Positions 9,111 to 17,763 of a stretch of 64,000 nt of DNA are shown piece by piece. A program made the translations under genes and the position numbers. This DNA comes from an uncultured Lachnospiraceae bacterium (GTDB taxonomy: Bacteria; Bacillota; Clostridia; Lachnospirales; Lachnospiraceae). The notes under the pieces are model-generated. The model was not told the origin of the DNA. It ran no database searches and saw only the letters and a program-made list of their open reading frames with translations. Location of the stretch: contig CAJUQJ010000015.1 of the NCBI GenBank assembly GCA_910588215.1, positions 1-64,000 on the forward strand, read 5' to 3'. Every line of letters starts with the position of its first letter. The first letter of the stretch is position 1.

Positions 9111-9597
9111 GGAACGCCGTCCTCCTTGCGATATGACGTCCAGTCTCCAGGCGGTAGACAGGCTCATCCTGGTTCAGCGCTTCCCTGTTCCCGCAAAACA
9201 TCTCGATAACGATCTGCGTCATCTGTCCCTCCTGTGTCAGATGAAACGCCATCACATAGGCTGCCAGATCCTGTTCACAGGGCAGATAGGAATCATCATA
9301 ATAGACAAACGCCTCAAAGTCACTTGCTGCTTCCGGGAACTCAGGATAATCCCCGTCCGGATACTGCATCCCCAAAAGTTCAATCCCCTCCGTCAGGCTA
9401 TCCGCTGTACAGAGTATCTCTGCCGCGCCGGAACACTCGTTTACCGCATGAGTCAACCTCTCCGAATCACGGCTCATAAGATGTGCTTTCACAAAGAATT
9501 CCACACAGACCGCGCTGGCCACCGAGAAAAAAAGAATGGCAAGTATCAATTCCATTAAAAATAGACTGGATGACCGCGCTCTGCTTCTATGTACCAT
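9100..9597 (-). CDS. Prepilin-like protein
   Basis: 165 residues. The N-terminus HRSRARSSSLFLMELILAI has a basic leader followed by a hydrophobic helix. Taking the last Ser as -1, residues +1 to +5 are LFLME, so a Glu sits at position 5 as in type IV prepilins. The rest is a soluble domain of about 125 residues with two cysteines. A canonical K-G-[FY] cleavage site is absent, so processing is uncertain. Most likely a minor (pseudo)pilin of the operon. It starts 55 bp after the DUF4860-like gene and overlaps the next gene by 11 bp. Confidence 0.65.
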   Translation of the reverse strand: MVHRSRARSSSLFLMELILAILFFSVASAVCVEFFVKAHLMSRDSERLTHAVNECSGAAEILCTADSLTEGIELLGMQYPDGDYPEFPEAASDFEAFVYYDDSYLPCEQDLAAYVMAFHLTQEGQMTQIVIEMFCGNREALNQDEPVYRLETGRHIARRTAFHEG

Positions 9598-9652
9598 TGG
9601 ATCACTGTCCTTTCTATGCTTACTGCTGGCTGCCTTCTATTGTCCTATTCAG

Positions 9653-10138
9653 TCAACGTGTGCTGCGCACGCCGATAAAAGCGGTGCTTGTTCTTTCCTC
9701 CATATCCGTACACTCGAACCGGAATAAGCTCTCAGTCAGCTGCTCCACAATGAAGTCGCGCACTTCCAGAATCGTTCTGCCATTCTCTGCAGAAGCTTCA
9801 ACGCCATCCTTGATAAAAAGTTCCTTCAGGTTCTCTTCCCAAATATAGATATAGGTACGATAAACATCCTCTCCATACTGCTGCTCCAGAATCAGCGCAT
9901 CACATCCATCCAGCGTGCCCAGATAAACGCCGCCGTTCTCATCGCACTGATGGATCTTCTCGCTTAAATAAGCGAGGCCGGTTCGGGATGTATACTGGAG
10001 AGAAGAATTCTCGGTCGTCGAACGGTATATACCCGCCGCCAGCAAGATCAGTGTCACAGCTGACAGCGCAAAGACGAAGAATAGCGCCACCGGAAACAGA
10101 AAATCTATCATATGTCTGCGTTTCAGTCGAAATCCCAT
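9653..10138 (-). CDS. DUF4860-like pilus-operon protein
   Basis: 161 residues from the ATG at 10138, which has gggggt 5-6 bases upstream; an in-frame ATG at 10150 lacks a good RBS. FRLKRRHMIDFLFPVALFF leads into a single transmembrane helix (about 14-35). A periplasm-facing domain with two cysteines in CDENGGVYLGTLDGCDA follows. The overall pattern (basic start, IDFLFPVALFFVFALSA, alpha-beta tail) resembles the DUF4860 family found in clostridial pilus clusters; the assignment is from memory of the family pattern. Role is probably minor pilin or assembly subunit. Confidence 0.6.
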   Translation of the reverse strand: MGFRLKRRHMIDFLFPVALFFVFALSAVTLILLAAGIYRSTTENSSLQYTSRTGLAYLSEKIHQCDENGGVYLGTLDGCDALILEQQYGEDVYRTYIYIWEENLKELFIKDGVEASAENGRTILEVRDFIVEQLTESLFRFECTDMEERTSTAFIGVRSTR

Positions 10139-10155
10139 ACTAACCCCCATGATTC

Positions 10156-10290
10156 CGCTTCGCGAAATCTCAAATCAAAAGACAAGCAAGCTTGTCTGGG
10201 AGAATGCCGTATTTCAGGCATTCTCTTAAACATTTAGCAACTCTTAGGCGGCGTTCTTTGCTGCCTTAGAGTTGGTTAATGTTTTTCTCA
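10156..10290. repeat. Structured intergenic segment, copy A of a dispersed repeat
   Basis: This gap inside the pilus operon carries two potential stem-loops: gagaatgcc/ggcattctc (10201-10225) and a 24-base imperfect stem with 4 mismatches (about 10230-10282). The first about 70 bp resemble 34371-34440, sharing gcaagcttgtc plus gggagaatg and the following attctc. No coding sequence was found here. It may modulate expression between operon segments. Confidence 0.5.
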
Positions 10291-10292
10291 CG

Positions 10293-10619
10293 CTATTTCC
10301 TCTCAATGATGGTGATATCCGGTAGGATATTCGATCCTAACGTCTGATAATCCACGAAGAAGAGACTCTCATCATAGGTCAGCCCGTAATGCTCCTTCAG
10401 ATAATCCAGTGTTACGGGATAAGTCCCTTCCAGTGCATAACAGTGAGTCACGCTGCGCATCAGGGCATTCTCCAGGCTTTCCCGCTGTCTCCTCTTCGTC
10501 CCCGTGGAGATGGAATCGATTCCTTGTAAGAAGACCAGAGCGATCACCAGAAAAACAGCCGCGGATAAGAATATTTTACTGCAAGATCCTTTGGGTTTAC
10601 GATATACAAAACGTTTCAT
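10293..10619 (-). CDS. Short pilin-like membrane protein
   Basis: 108 residues. A basic N-terminus (MKRFVYRKPKGSCSK) is followed by one transmembrane helix (about 16-35, IFLSAAVFLVIALVFLQGI) and a small domain. The domain contains the ALEGTYPVTLDYLKEHYG pattern often seen in the C-terminal half of small pilin-like proteins (Y-P-x(n)-L). There is no Glu+5 signature. It lies 21 bp downstream of pilC and is probably cotranscribed. Likely a structural or minor pilus subunit. Confidence 0.6.
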   Translation of the reverse strand: MKRFVYRKPKGSCSKIFLSAAVFLVIALVFLQGIDSISTGTKRRQRESLENALMRSVTHCYALEGTYPVTLDYLKEHYGLTYDESLFFVDYQTLGSNILPDITIIERK

Positions 10620-10640
10620 AGACTGCCTCCCCGAAAAATG

Positions 10641-11675
10641 CTAGATACTGGACATGATTCCCATCAGCGGCAGCATCACCGACAATAGGATCACACCCAC
10701 GATCAGAGACAACGCCACCACCAATGTAGGCTCCAATACTGCAAGCAGATTGTTCATACGGGTATCAATATCGTCCTGATACAATCCGGCGATCTGCTCC
10801 ATGACCTGATCCATGGTTCCGGTCTTAGAACCGATGGAAGCCATTCTGGCATAAACTCCCGTGAACATCCCGGAATGAAACAACGCTTCGGAAAGGTCTT
10901 CCCCTTCTCTGACTTTCTCCAGGCACAGATCGATCTTCTTCTGAAATACAGGATCGTCATTCAACGATGTGACAAGCTCCATGCTCCGGTCCGGGTTCAG
11001 TCCGCTGCTCAGAGTAAGTGCCATGCCGCTGGCAAACCGGCAGGCGGCGATCTCTTCATATACGGCCTTCGTAAAGCCCAGTCTGTAAGCAATACTCTGG
11101 AACATGCGACGCCCGGAAGCTGTCCGTGTGCCATAGAAAATCAGACCTGCAAGAGCCGCCAGCAGCACTATGAAGACGACTGCATAACGGTTGATCGCAT
11201 TGCCTGCATTCATCAGTGTTCTGGAAATCCCCGTCATTTCCGTCCCCAGCTGAATAAAGACCTGATTAAAGATGGGCATTACCTTGACCAGCAGCACTAT
11301 GATGACCAGTGCCATCATCGCTACCATGATCATCGGATAGGTAATGGAGTTGCGGATGCTCTTGCGGATCGAATCTTCCCGCTCATAATGGTTACGAAGA
11401 GACTCCATCACCGCGTCAAGCGTACCCGTCTCCTCCCCGATCTGAACCATATGCAGCATATAAGAAGGATAGAGCCCTGAAGCATCCATCGCCTGATACA
11501 GGCTCCCTGTCTCCTGTATATCCGAAAGAAGGGCCTCCAGTACCTCTTTCTCCTCCGTAGACGAGGCATCCTCCATCATGATCGTAAGCCCTTCCAGAGA
11601 CGAGATTCCCGCCTTGAGGATCAAGGCAATCTGTCCGCAGAACGACGATAATTCCAGGCTGGAAAAAGGTTTCAT
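10641..11675 (-). CDS. pilC: Type II/IV secretion inner-membrane platform protein (PilC/GspF family)
   Basis: 344 residues from the ATG at 11675 (RBS ggaggtaaat; the in-frame ATG at 11687 is part of that RBS). It forms the membrane platform on which the ATPase acts. It has two T2SSF domains (about 5-125 and 205-330). In each, the conserved G-x-L...A pattern (QIGEETGTLDAVME and SIGSKTGTMDQVME) sits before transmembrane helices at about 110-135, 160-180 and 315-340. Length is somewhat shorter than classic PilC (about 400) because the N-terminal extension is absent. First gene of the pilus-like operon. Confidence 0.9.
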   Translation of the reverse strand: MKPFSSLELSSFCGQIALILKAGISSLEGLTIMMEDASSTEEKEVLEALLSDIQETGSLYQAMDASGLYPSYMLHMVQIGEETGTLDAVMESLRNHYEREDSIRKSIRNSITYPMIMVAMMALVIIVLLVKVMPIFNQVFIQLGTEMTGISRTLMNAGNAINRYAVVFIVLLAALAGLIFYGTRTASGRRMFQSIAYRLGFTKAVYEEIAACRFASGMALTLSSGLNPDRSMELVTSLNDDPVFQKKIDLCLEKVREGEDLSEALFHSGMFTGVYARMASIGSKTGTMDQVMEQIAGLYQDDIDTRMNNLLAVLEPTLVVALSLIVGVILLSVMLPLMGIMSSI

Positions 11676-11712
11676 ATTTACCTCCATTTCGAAGCGTTTT
11701 ACACTGAATCCA

Positions 11713-11801
11713 CGAGCAGAATTTAGGAGTTTTCCGAAGGAATACTCCGATCTTGCTCTGCGATCAATAGAATTTGTGACGCTTCTGCACGAATTCTTGG
11801 T
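11713..11801. promoter_or_regulatory. Two tandem stem-loops before pilC
   Basis: gagca/tgctc enclosing ggagttttcc/ggaatactcc (11713-11756), then agaatt/aattct enclosing gtg/cac (about 11770-11801). They lie between the lipoprotein stop and the pilC start. They could end the upstream transcript or form the pilC 5' leader. No U-tract is present, so the terminator role is uncertain. Confidence 0.35.
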
Positions 11802-11812
11802 AACAGGACTGT

Positions 11813-12817
11813 TTAATAGGAATATTTCACCGTATAGTTGTCACCGTCTCCAATATATTTCTTAATCGAGGACCGACTGTTGCCGGCCGCCAGCGTCGGA
11901 TCCATCAGGGACCAGCTCTTGCCGTCAAACTCAATGATATCGTCTACCCAGCCGATCTCCGTCAGATAAACACTGATCCAGGCGTGATAGGCATCACCGG
12001 AATAACCGATCTGCAGCTTCGTCGGGATACCCTGAGATCGGAGCAGCGCCGCCATAAGAGCTGCATAATCAAAACATATGCCTTTCTTCGTCTGCAAAGT
12101 CCTGTCAACATCCGGAAGATAGCCGGATGTGACGGTGGCCGCCAGTTCCTCATCATAGACAATGTTCCCGATCACATACAGATACACCCTCTCCACATAA
12201 TCCAGGTCATCGGAAGAGGCATCCGACAATTCCATTCCATATGCCACTGCATTATCATCCTGTGTGAACCATGCATACTGGTTCGGATACAGAAAGGGCT
12301 TAAACTCGTCTTGCGTCTCCACCTGAATATCCTGCGAAAACAGCAGCGCATACATCTCTCCCTCTACGTTCTCCAACACATCCAGCTTATAGCTGCCATC
12401 TCCTTCTGACAATGGAAAGGTCTCATAGGAGTCTCCGGCCAGTGTATAAGTATAAGTAGTCATATGCGGTACGGTGATCTGCAGTTTGACCTTAGCTGCG
12501 TCACCGCTGTAGCGTACCATAACGTACCCTTCAGAAGTATTGGATGCGTCTATGGAAACTGTATCGTTCCCGTAAGTAATCTCCCCGGCAGCCTCGGGAA
12601 TAAGGCAATTGTACACGGTTTCTCTTCCCGGAGCCGCCGGCTTGCCATCTTCTGTCTTCGTCGTTCCGATCTCTTTCGAAGAGCTCGTCTTACCCGGTGC
12701 CTTGTTCACAGACGGCTGTCCTGCGGAAGAACCCGCGGATTGAAAAGAACATCCGATAAAAGTAATGGTGAAAATCAATATAAGAAATACACAGAGAAAC
12801 ATCGATTTTCTGTGCAT
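11813..12817 (-). CDS. Transglutaminase-like lipoprotein
   Basis: 334 residues; RBS gaaaggag. A lipoprotein signal peptide (MHRKSMFLCVFLILIFTITFIGC) has its lipobox at FIGC-S, so Cys23 is probably lipidated. A Ser/Lys/Gly-rich linker extends to about 65. A beta-rich region covers about 70-200. A transglutaminase-like core follows: Cys in KGICFDYAALMAALLRSQG, His in DAYHAWISVYL and Asp in WSLMDPTLAA, the expected Cys-His-Asp triad. Such surface proteins act as proteases or cross-linkers; the substrate is unknown. It lies directly upstream of the pilus operon with a structured gap between. Confidence 0.85.
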   Translation of the reverse strand: MHRKSMFLCVFLILIFTITFIGCSFQSAGSSAGQPSVNKAPGKTSSSKEIGTTKTEDGKPAAPGRETVYNCLIPEAAGEITYGNDTVSIDASNTSEGYVMVRYSGDAAKVKLQITVPHMTTYTYTLAGDSYETFPLSEGDGSYKLDVLENVEGEMYALLFSQDIQVETQDEFKPFLYPNQYAWFTQDDNAVAYGMELSDASSDDLDYVERVYLYVIGNIVYDEELAATVTSGYLPDVDRTLQTKKGICFDYAALMAALLRSQGIPTKLQIGYSGDAYHAWISVYLTEIGWVDDIIEFDGKSWSLMDPTLAAGNSRSSIKKYIGDGDNYTVKYSY

Positions 12818-13036
12818 ACCGTAACTCCTTTCGTAAAAGCGGGATATAATGAAGTTAGTATAACACCAAAAAGCATCTCAAACAAGAATAATTATAGTTC
12901 GCTTTGACTCCGCATCCATATCATGCTATGATAGGTTCAGTTGTTTATATAAATTACGACAAATGATCAATAACCGGCTATTTGGTCGACCGATCAACAC
13001 ACAATATACCAGCATCGAACTAATACTGAGGAAATC

Positions 13037-14074
13037 ATGCACAAACATACCGACACCGCAATTACAGAAACCAATACAGTGCATACTGCTACCAATGATC
13101 TAACCCCAACTACACCTTCTGAGGAATCCCCGGTTAAAACATATGACGATTATTATGTACAAGACGGCTTCGGGACTCTGGATTATCCCGTCGGCGTCTA
13201 CTACCTTGACCTGAGCAAATCCTACATGAACAGGATCCGCTGGCACTGGCATGAAGAAATGGAGATCCTGATCGTCAATAATGGCTTCGCAGAAGTATCC
13301 AGTGACGATGTCTCCTATCCCCTGAAACCAGGACAGGGAATCATCATCAATCAGAATGTCATGCACTCCATCCGCTCCATGGACCAGAAGAACTGTACTT
13401 TTTACTCACTTGTCTTTCATCCGGATTTCCTGTTTGGACACAAGAGCAGCTATCTGCAGACACAGTTTCTGCTGCCAGTCCAGAATTTTCATCTGTTTAA
13501 GATGATGGTCCTCAATGAAACGAATCCCTGGCACGAACGCATGCTGGACGCTGTCAACGATACGATCGCCGCCAATGTTACGAAGCAGTTCGGCTACGAG
13601 ATTGCCACGAAAGGATACTTGTGCCGTTTCTGGACAGAACTCATCTCCGAGTTTCCGAAACTGACCACGGCGCCGCCGCCCCACGTTTCCACCGATGAAC
13701 AGCGCGTCAAACAGGCCATGCTTTTTATCCGGAAGCATCACGCAGAACCGCTCTCTCTGGATGAGATCGCAAACAGCATTCATATCAGCAAAAGCGAATG
13801 CTGCCGTTGTTTTGCCCGTACCCTGCAGATGACTCCTTTTGAGTATCTGATGAAATATCGTATTTTAGAAGCCACCAAGAAAATGATCGAAACGATCAAG
13901 AACCCTATGTCCATCGCGGACATTGCGCTGTCTGTCGGATTTAATAATGTCAGTTATTTTAATAAATTATTCAAGAAGTTTCTGGGATGTACACCCACCT
14001 ACTACCGTACTCATAGAATTCCGTCCGACAACGTACTCCAGAAGAACGGTTCCTTCGAGGTGCCGATGATCTGA
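13037..14074 (+). CDS. AraC family transcriptional regulator with cupin sensor
   Basis: 345 residues. After a polar, Thr-rich start (1-40), a cupin/AraC-binding domain includes RWHWHEEMEILIVNNG and PGQGIIINQNVMHSI (about 60-125). The C-terminal AraC DNA-binding domain (about 225-330) has two helix-turn-helix units: LDEIANSIHISKSECCRCF and IADIALSVGFNNVSYFNKLF. These proteins usually activate sugar-utilisation genes on effector binding. No catabolic operon is adjacent, so the target is not evident. It is divergent from the transglutaminase lipoprotein, with 219 bp between them. Confidence 0.9.
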   Translation: MHKHTDTAITETNTVHTATNDLTPTTPSEESPVKTYDDYYVQDGFGTLDYPVGVYYLDLSKSYMNRIRWHWHEEMEILIVNNGFAEVSSDDVSYPLKPGQGIIINQNVMHSIRSMDQKNCTFYSLVFHPDFLFGHKSSYLQTQFLLPVQNFHLFKMMVLNETNPWHERMLDAVNDTIAANVTKQFGYEIATKGYLCRFWTELISEFPKLTTAPPPHVSTDEQRVKQAMLFIRKHHAEPLSLDEIANSIHISKSECCRCFARTLQMTPFEYLMKYRILEATKKMIETIKNPMSIADIALSVGFNNVSYFNKLFKKFLGCTPTYYRTHRIPSDNVLQKNGSFEVPMI

Positions 14075-14106
14075 CCTTCACACCTATTTGACTTAACGCA
14101 GATATA

Positions 14107-14146
14107 TAGACTTATCGGTGCACCGCAAAGCGCACCGATAAGTCTA
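14107..14146. terminator. Perfect 15-bp hairpin between convergent araC-type gene and nth
   Basis: tagacttatcggtgc (14107-14121) pairs exactly with 14132-14146, which overlaps the nth stop. No U-run follows on either strand, so it may act as a weak or processed bidirectional 3' end rather than a classical intrinsic terminator. Confidence 0.55.
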
Positions 14147-14776
14147 CAGATTCTTGCTGCAGATATCCTTCAGACAACATTTATCACAATATGGCTTGGT
14201 CCTCGCCGTACAGATTTCTCTGCCATGCCACACCAGCCTGTGGCAGAAATCGCTTCCTTCTTCCGGCGGAATGATCTTCCACAGCGCCATCTCCACTTTC
14301 TTCGGCTCCTTGATGCCATCCACCAGACCGATTCTGTTACATAAGCGGATGCAATGGGTATCCGTAACGATAGCCGGTTTCCCAAACACATCTCCCATGA
14401 TCAGGTTAGCACTCTTTCTTCCTACCCCCGGAAGCTTCAGAAGCGCATCAAAGTCATCCGGCACCTTGCCGCCGTATTCCTCCTGCAGCATCTTCATACA
14501 AGCGCTGATATCCCGTGCTTTGCTGTTACCCAGACCGCAGGGATGCACGATCTTCTCGATCTCCTCCACCGGTGCCGCCGCCAGGGCTGTCACATTCGGG
14601 TATCTCTCATACAGTTTCTCCACCACAACATTCACTCTTGCATCTGTGCACTGCGCTGCAAGACGCACACTGACCAGAAGCTTCCATGCTTCATCATAAT
14701 CAAGCGAACACGCTGCATCCGGATATTCCTTCTTCAGCCGTTCTATCACCGCCAGTGCCAGTTCTTTTGTCTTCAT
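14144..14776 (-). CDS. nth: Endonuclease III, [4Fe-4S] DNA glycosylase/AP lyase
   Basis: 210 residues. Removes oxidised pyrimidines and cuts at abasic sites. The helix-hairpin-helix is LPGVGRKSANLIMGDVF with the catalytic Lys after the Arg. The catalytic Asp is in IVTDTHCIRL. The C-terminal iron-sulphur loop has cysteines in CTARTKPYCDKCCLKDIC. Its spacing reads C-x7-C-x2-C-x5-C, one residue longer than the C-x6-C-x2-C-x5-C of E. coli in the first interval. RBS aaggaggagg lies 12 bases before the ATG. It neighbours tag, so two base-excision glycosylases are grouped. Confidence 0.95.
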   Translation of the reverse strand: MKTKELALAVIERLKKEYPDAACSLDYDEAWKLLVSVRLAAQCTDARVNVVVEKLYERYPNVTALAAAPVEEIEKIVHPCGLGNSKARDISACMKMLQEEYGGKVPDDFDALLKLPGVGRKSANLIMGDVFGKPAIVTDTHCIRLCNRIGLVDGIKEPKKVEMALWKIIPPEEGSDFCHRLVWHGREICTARTKPYCDKCCLKDICSKNL

Positions 14777-14841
14777 CCGTATCCCCGCGCCTCCTCCTTC
14801 GTATTTCGGTTTGACACCTCAGGAAATCTTTTCATCGTATT

Positions 14842-15405
14842 CTATGATCTATGCTCGTATAAATAGCAATTGCTCTCATGGGAATTGATGACTCCGACCG
14901 CCTGCAGGTAAGCATAGATGATCGTCGTCCCCACGAAAGTCATTCCCCGCTTCTTAAGATCCTTGGAGATCGCATCCGACAACGGAGAACTGACTTTATC
15001 GTTCTCATACACCACTTGTCCCTGCGTGTATCCCCACAGATATTTAGCAAAGCTGCCGTACTCTTCTGCGATCTTTTTATAAATACGAGCGTTATTAACT
15101 GCCGCCTTGATCTTCAGCCGGTTACGGATTATGCCGCTGTCCTGCTTAAGGGCTTCCATCTTTTCTTCATCATAAGCACAGACTTTCTCCAGATCAAATT
15201 CATCGAAGGCTTTCCGGAAAGCCTCTCGCTTATTCAGGACGCACTCCCATGACAATCCTGCTTGAAAAGATTCCAGGATCAACATCTCAAACAGCCTGTG
15301 GTCATCATATACCGGTCTTCCCCATTCTTCATCATGATATCTTACATACAGTTCGTTCTTTGGATTTGCCCAGATACACCGTATCTTATGATCTGCGTGC
15401 TCCAT
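14842..15405 (-). CDS. tag: DNA-3-methyladenine glycosylase I
   Basis: 187 residues from the ATG at 15405 (RBS ggagg; the in-frame ATG at 15465 has no RBS). Excises 3-methyladenine from alkylated DNA. The family signature is YHDEEWGRPVYDDHRLFEML, followed by FQAGLSW with the substrate-pocket residues. The structural zinc ligands of the family are visible: Cys in RCIWAN, His in YHDEEWG and the HESNC pair (H-x3-C) near the C-terminus. Length matches the family. It sits 65 bp upstream of nth in the same orientation. Confidence 0.95.
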   Translation of the reverse strand: MEHADHKIRCIWANPKNELYVRYHDEEWGRPVYDDHRLFEMLILESFQAGLSWECVLNKREAFRKAFDEFDLEKVCAYDEEKMEALKQDSGIIRNRLKIKAAVNNARIYKKIAEEYGSFAKYLWGYTQGQVVYENDKVSSPLSDAISKDLKKRGMTFVGTTIIYAYLQAVGVINSHESNCYLYEHRS

Positions 15406-15504
15406 ACTTACCTCCACGCCTCCTGCGTCCGTCTTTCCCCGCATACTGCAGATAGCTCGTTGCAATGCATGACCATGAGTTATGAACCATGATCATACCT
15501 CTTG

Positions 15505-17502
15505 TCAGACACGAAATGAACTTACTTTGTCATGCAGTTCGACTGCCAGCCGATCCAATCTTCCCGCAAAATCCTTTAATCTGCTAATAGTCTGTACCTG
15601 CTGTGTGGAAATCTGCATGGCCTGTTCAGAATAGGTCAGACAACTTTCGGAACCTGAATCAATGCGCTCAAAGGAATCCGTAATATTCTCCTTCGCCGTT
15701 ACAAACTCCTGCAGCCCGCCATACAGCGTATGATTATGTCTGTCCATTTCCTCCACAGAACCAGCCATCTCGTCAAAAGTCCCGCGCACATTTCCTGTGA
15801 TTCTCTCGCTCTGCTCCAGCATCTGTGCCACATCCCCGATCTCTGCTACGGTCTCATTGATCTGTGACTGGATCTCCCCGATCAACTGTTTGATATTCTC
15901 GGTCGCTTCCTTTGTCTGCTCCGCCAGACTGCGAATCTCTTCTGCCACAACTACAAATCCTTTTCCCGCTTCGCCGGCCCTGGCGGCCTCAATAGATGCA
16001 TTCAACGCCAGCAGATTTGTCTTGGATGAGATTCGTGTGATCGTAGAGATAATGTCTGTGATATGTTGCGATTTATCCTCTAATTCCTGAATACCCACCT
16101 GTAGTCTTTGCATATTACCCATGGACTTATTGGATGTCTTCTGCAGTTCCATAGTAATGTCAGTGCTGTCTGCAATCTTAGCATTCACATCACCTACCAA
16201 CACACGAAGATCCTGAAACTGTTCATAGAACCGATCTATCTGCATCTGAAATTCGTTCAGCTTTGTTCTGCCATCCGACACATCGCTATGCTGTGTCCCG
16301 ACGCTGTCCGAAATATGTTCCATCTCATCTTTCACCTGACCGGCTCCGGTCACCACCTCATCCGTTATGTCTTTCAGAACATCCGAAGATTCCCTGATAT
16401 TCTTGGCTGCCTCGGAAGAAATCTCCAGAATTTCTTTCAAATTGACCATCATACCGTTGAATCCGCCTGCCAGTCTTCCTACTTCATCCTCCCGCTCCAC
16501 TACGATCTCATGTGTAAGGTCTTTCGTCTCCACCGCCTGAGTCAGCCGTTTGATCGGCAGCACGATCCTGGTCGCAGTGACGCTGACGATCAGGACACAG
16601 AGCAACTGAGAAATCGCCATTGCGACAATAAAGTCTCTGATCATAGCGCTCATATTGGCATCCAGTACGTCTTTATCCACCGCGATCGCCAAAAGCCAGT
16701 CACACGCCTCAATATCAGCCGTGAAGATCTCCCGCTCCACGCCGTCATAGTCCTCCACGGAAATCTCTTCATGACCTCCGGACGCAAACGCATTCTCCAG
16801 CGCACCGTAAGGATTGCCCTGCAGATCCCGGATGGATACCGGTTCATCATCTACATAACCGTAATTGCTGTTAGGATGCACCACAAGGCCCATATTCTGA
16901 TCCAGCAGCATAGCATAGCTGTTATCCGGCACTGTACTCTGATTCACGGTATGTACGATCCTGTCTATGAAAATATCCTCGGCCAGGACACCCTCCAACT
17001 TTGTGTTGACGGTAATCTTACGGGAGATGGTGATGACCATTCTCCCGGAATCGGCGTCTTTGTAAGGCGTCGAATAGTAGATCCCGTCCTTTTCGACTGC
17101 CTTCACATACCACTCCCGCTCCGTGAAGTCAATCCCGGGCTCCGGCTCATATCCGCTCGCCGCCGTCATCCTGTTATTCTCACTGACGTAATAGATATCA
17201 TATAGTACATTATCCTCATTATGGTCTTTCAGCAGTTCCGTCAGATAAGTCAGCAGCGGCTCATGCTCCATCCGTTCTTCGATCTCAATGGTAGCAGCGA
17301 TCGTATCCAGAAAAACCGCCTGTTCTTTCAACCATAGTTCAATCTCTCCCGCACTGCTCAAGGCCAGCGACTCCGCATTCTCCCGCTCCTTATCCTTGAG
17401 GTCTCCGGAAGTATTTACATAGTTGATCACAGATGCAATACTCAGACAGATCATACAGATCAGGCAAGTCTCCAGTATCAGTTTTCCTTTCAATCCCTTC
17501 AT
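15505..17502 (-). CDS. Methyl-accepting chemotaxis protein with dCache sensor
   Basis: 665 residues from the ATG at 17502 (RBS gaggggg); the in-frame ATG at 17529 is less well placed. TM1 is at about 5-27, followed by an extracellular dCache-type sensor to about 275 (ERMEHEPLLTYLTELL; FTEREWYVKAVEKDGIYYS; DPVS-like GYVDDEPVSIRDLQG). TM2 is at about 280-303 and a HAMP domain follows. The cytoplasmic signalling domain contains the highly conserved hairpin tip RISSKTNLLALNASIEAARA, which contacts CheA and CheW. Cache domains often sense amino acids or organic acids; the ligand cannot be inferred. It stands alone here, with no che genes nearby. Confidence 0.93.
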   Translation of the reverse strand: MKGLKGKLILETCLICMICLSIASVINYVNTSGDLKDKERENAESLALSSAGEIELWLKEQAVFLDTIAATIEIEERMEHEPLLTYLTELLKDHNEDNVLYDIYYVSENNRMTAASGYEPEPGIDFTEREWYVKAVEKDGIYYSTPYKDADSGRMVITISRKITVNTKLEGVLAEDIFIDRIVHTVNQSTVPDNSYAMLLDQNMGLVVHPNSNYGYVDDEPVSIRDLQGNPYGALENAFASGGHEEISVEDYDGVEREIFTADIEACDWLLAIAVDKDVLDANMSAMIRDFIVAMAISQLLCVLIVSVTATRIVLPIKRLTQAVETKDLTHEIVVEREDEVGRLAGGFNGMMVNLKEILEISSEAAKNIRESSDVLKDITDEVVTGAGQVKDEMEHISDSVGTQHSDVSDGRTKLNEFQMQIDRFYEQFQDLRVLVGDVNAKIADSTDITMELQKTSNKSMGNMQRLQVGIQELEDKSQHITDIISTITRISSKTNLLALNASIEAARAGEAGKGFVVVAEEIRSLAEQTKEATENIKQLIGEIQSQINETVAEIGDVAQMLEQSERITGNVRGTFDEMAGSVEEMDRHNHTLYGGLQEFVTAKENITDSFERIDSGSESCLTYSEQAMQISTQQVQTISRLKDFAGRLDRLAVELHDKVSSFRV

Positions 17503-17540
17503 GATAGTCCCCCTCTCGTCAATTCCCATCCTGTCCGATC

Positions 17541-17708
17541 ACTAGTACTCCGTACTTGAAGTTCCTGTGCAAATTTTCGAGGATATTTTTTCGAGTGTAC
17601 AAGTTCAGAAACGGAGGCGTAGCGGGCTACGTTGAGTATTCTGGGCTTGTGCAATCGGGAAAATAGACCGAAATATTTGCACAAGGGTTTTCAGTACGGA
17701 GTACTAGT
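17541..17708. repeat. 168-bp imperfect palindromic element with 16-bp perfect terminal inverted repeats
   Basis: The ends actagtactccgtact (17541-17556) and agtacggagtactagt (17693-17708) are exact inverted repeats. The interior is also largely self-complementary: gtgcaaa...gtgtacaagttcag against the complement of ...gcttgtgcaatcgg...atttgcac, so the whole element can fold into one long hairpin. It lies between the chemoreceptor and prfA (both minus strand). It encodes no convincing protein. The size and termini resemble a MITE or a non-autonomous hairpin element. Confidence 0.7.
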
Positions 17709-17763
17709 CACGAACTAAGTCTTTAAAACCTTTGCTGCCTGGCAAGCCATAATACTGCCGATC

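Noticed and set aside
15797..17205. Long plus-strand open frames opposite the chemoreceptor
   Set aside because: Antisense to an intact conserved gene.
17499..17684. Open frame inside the 168-bp palindrome
   Set aside because: It reads through inverted-repeat DNA and has no RBS.
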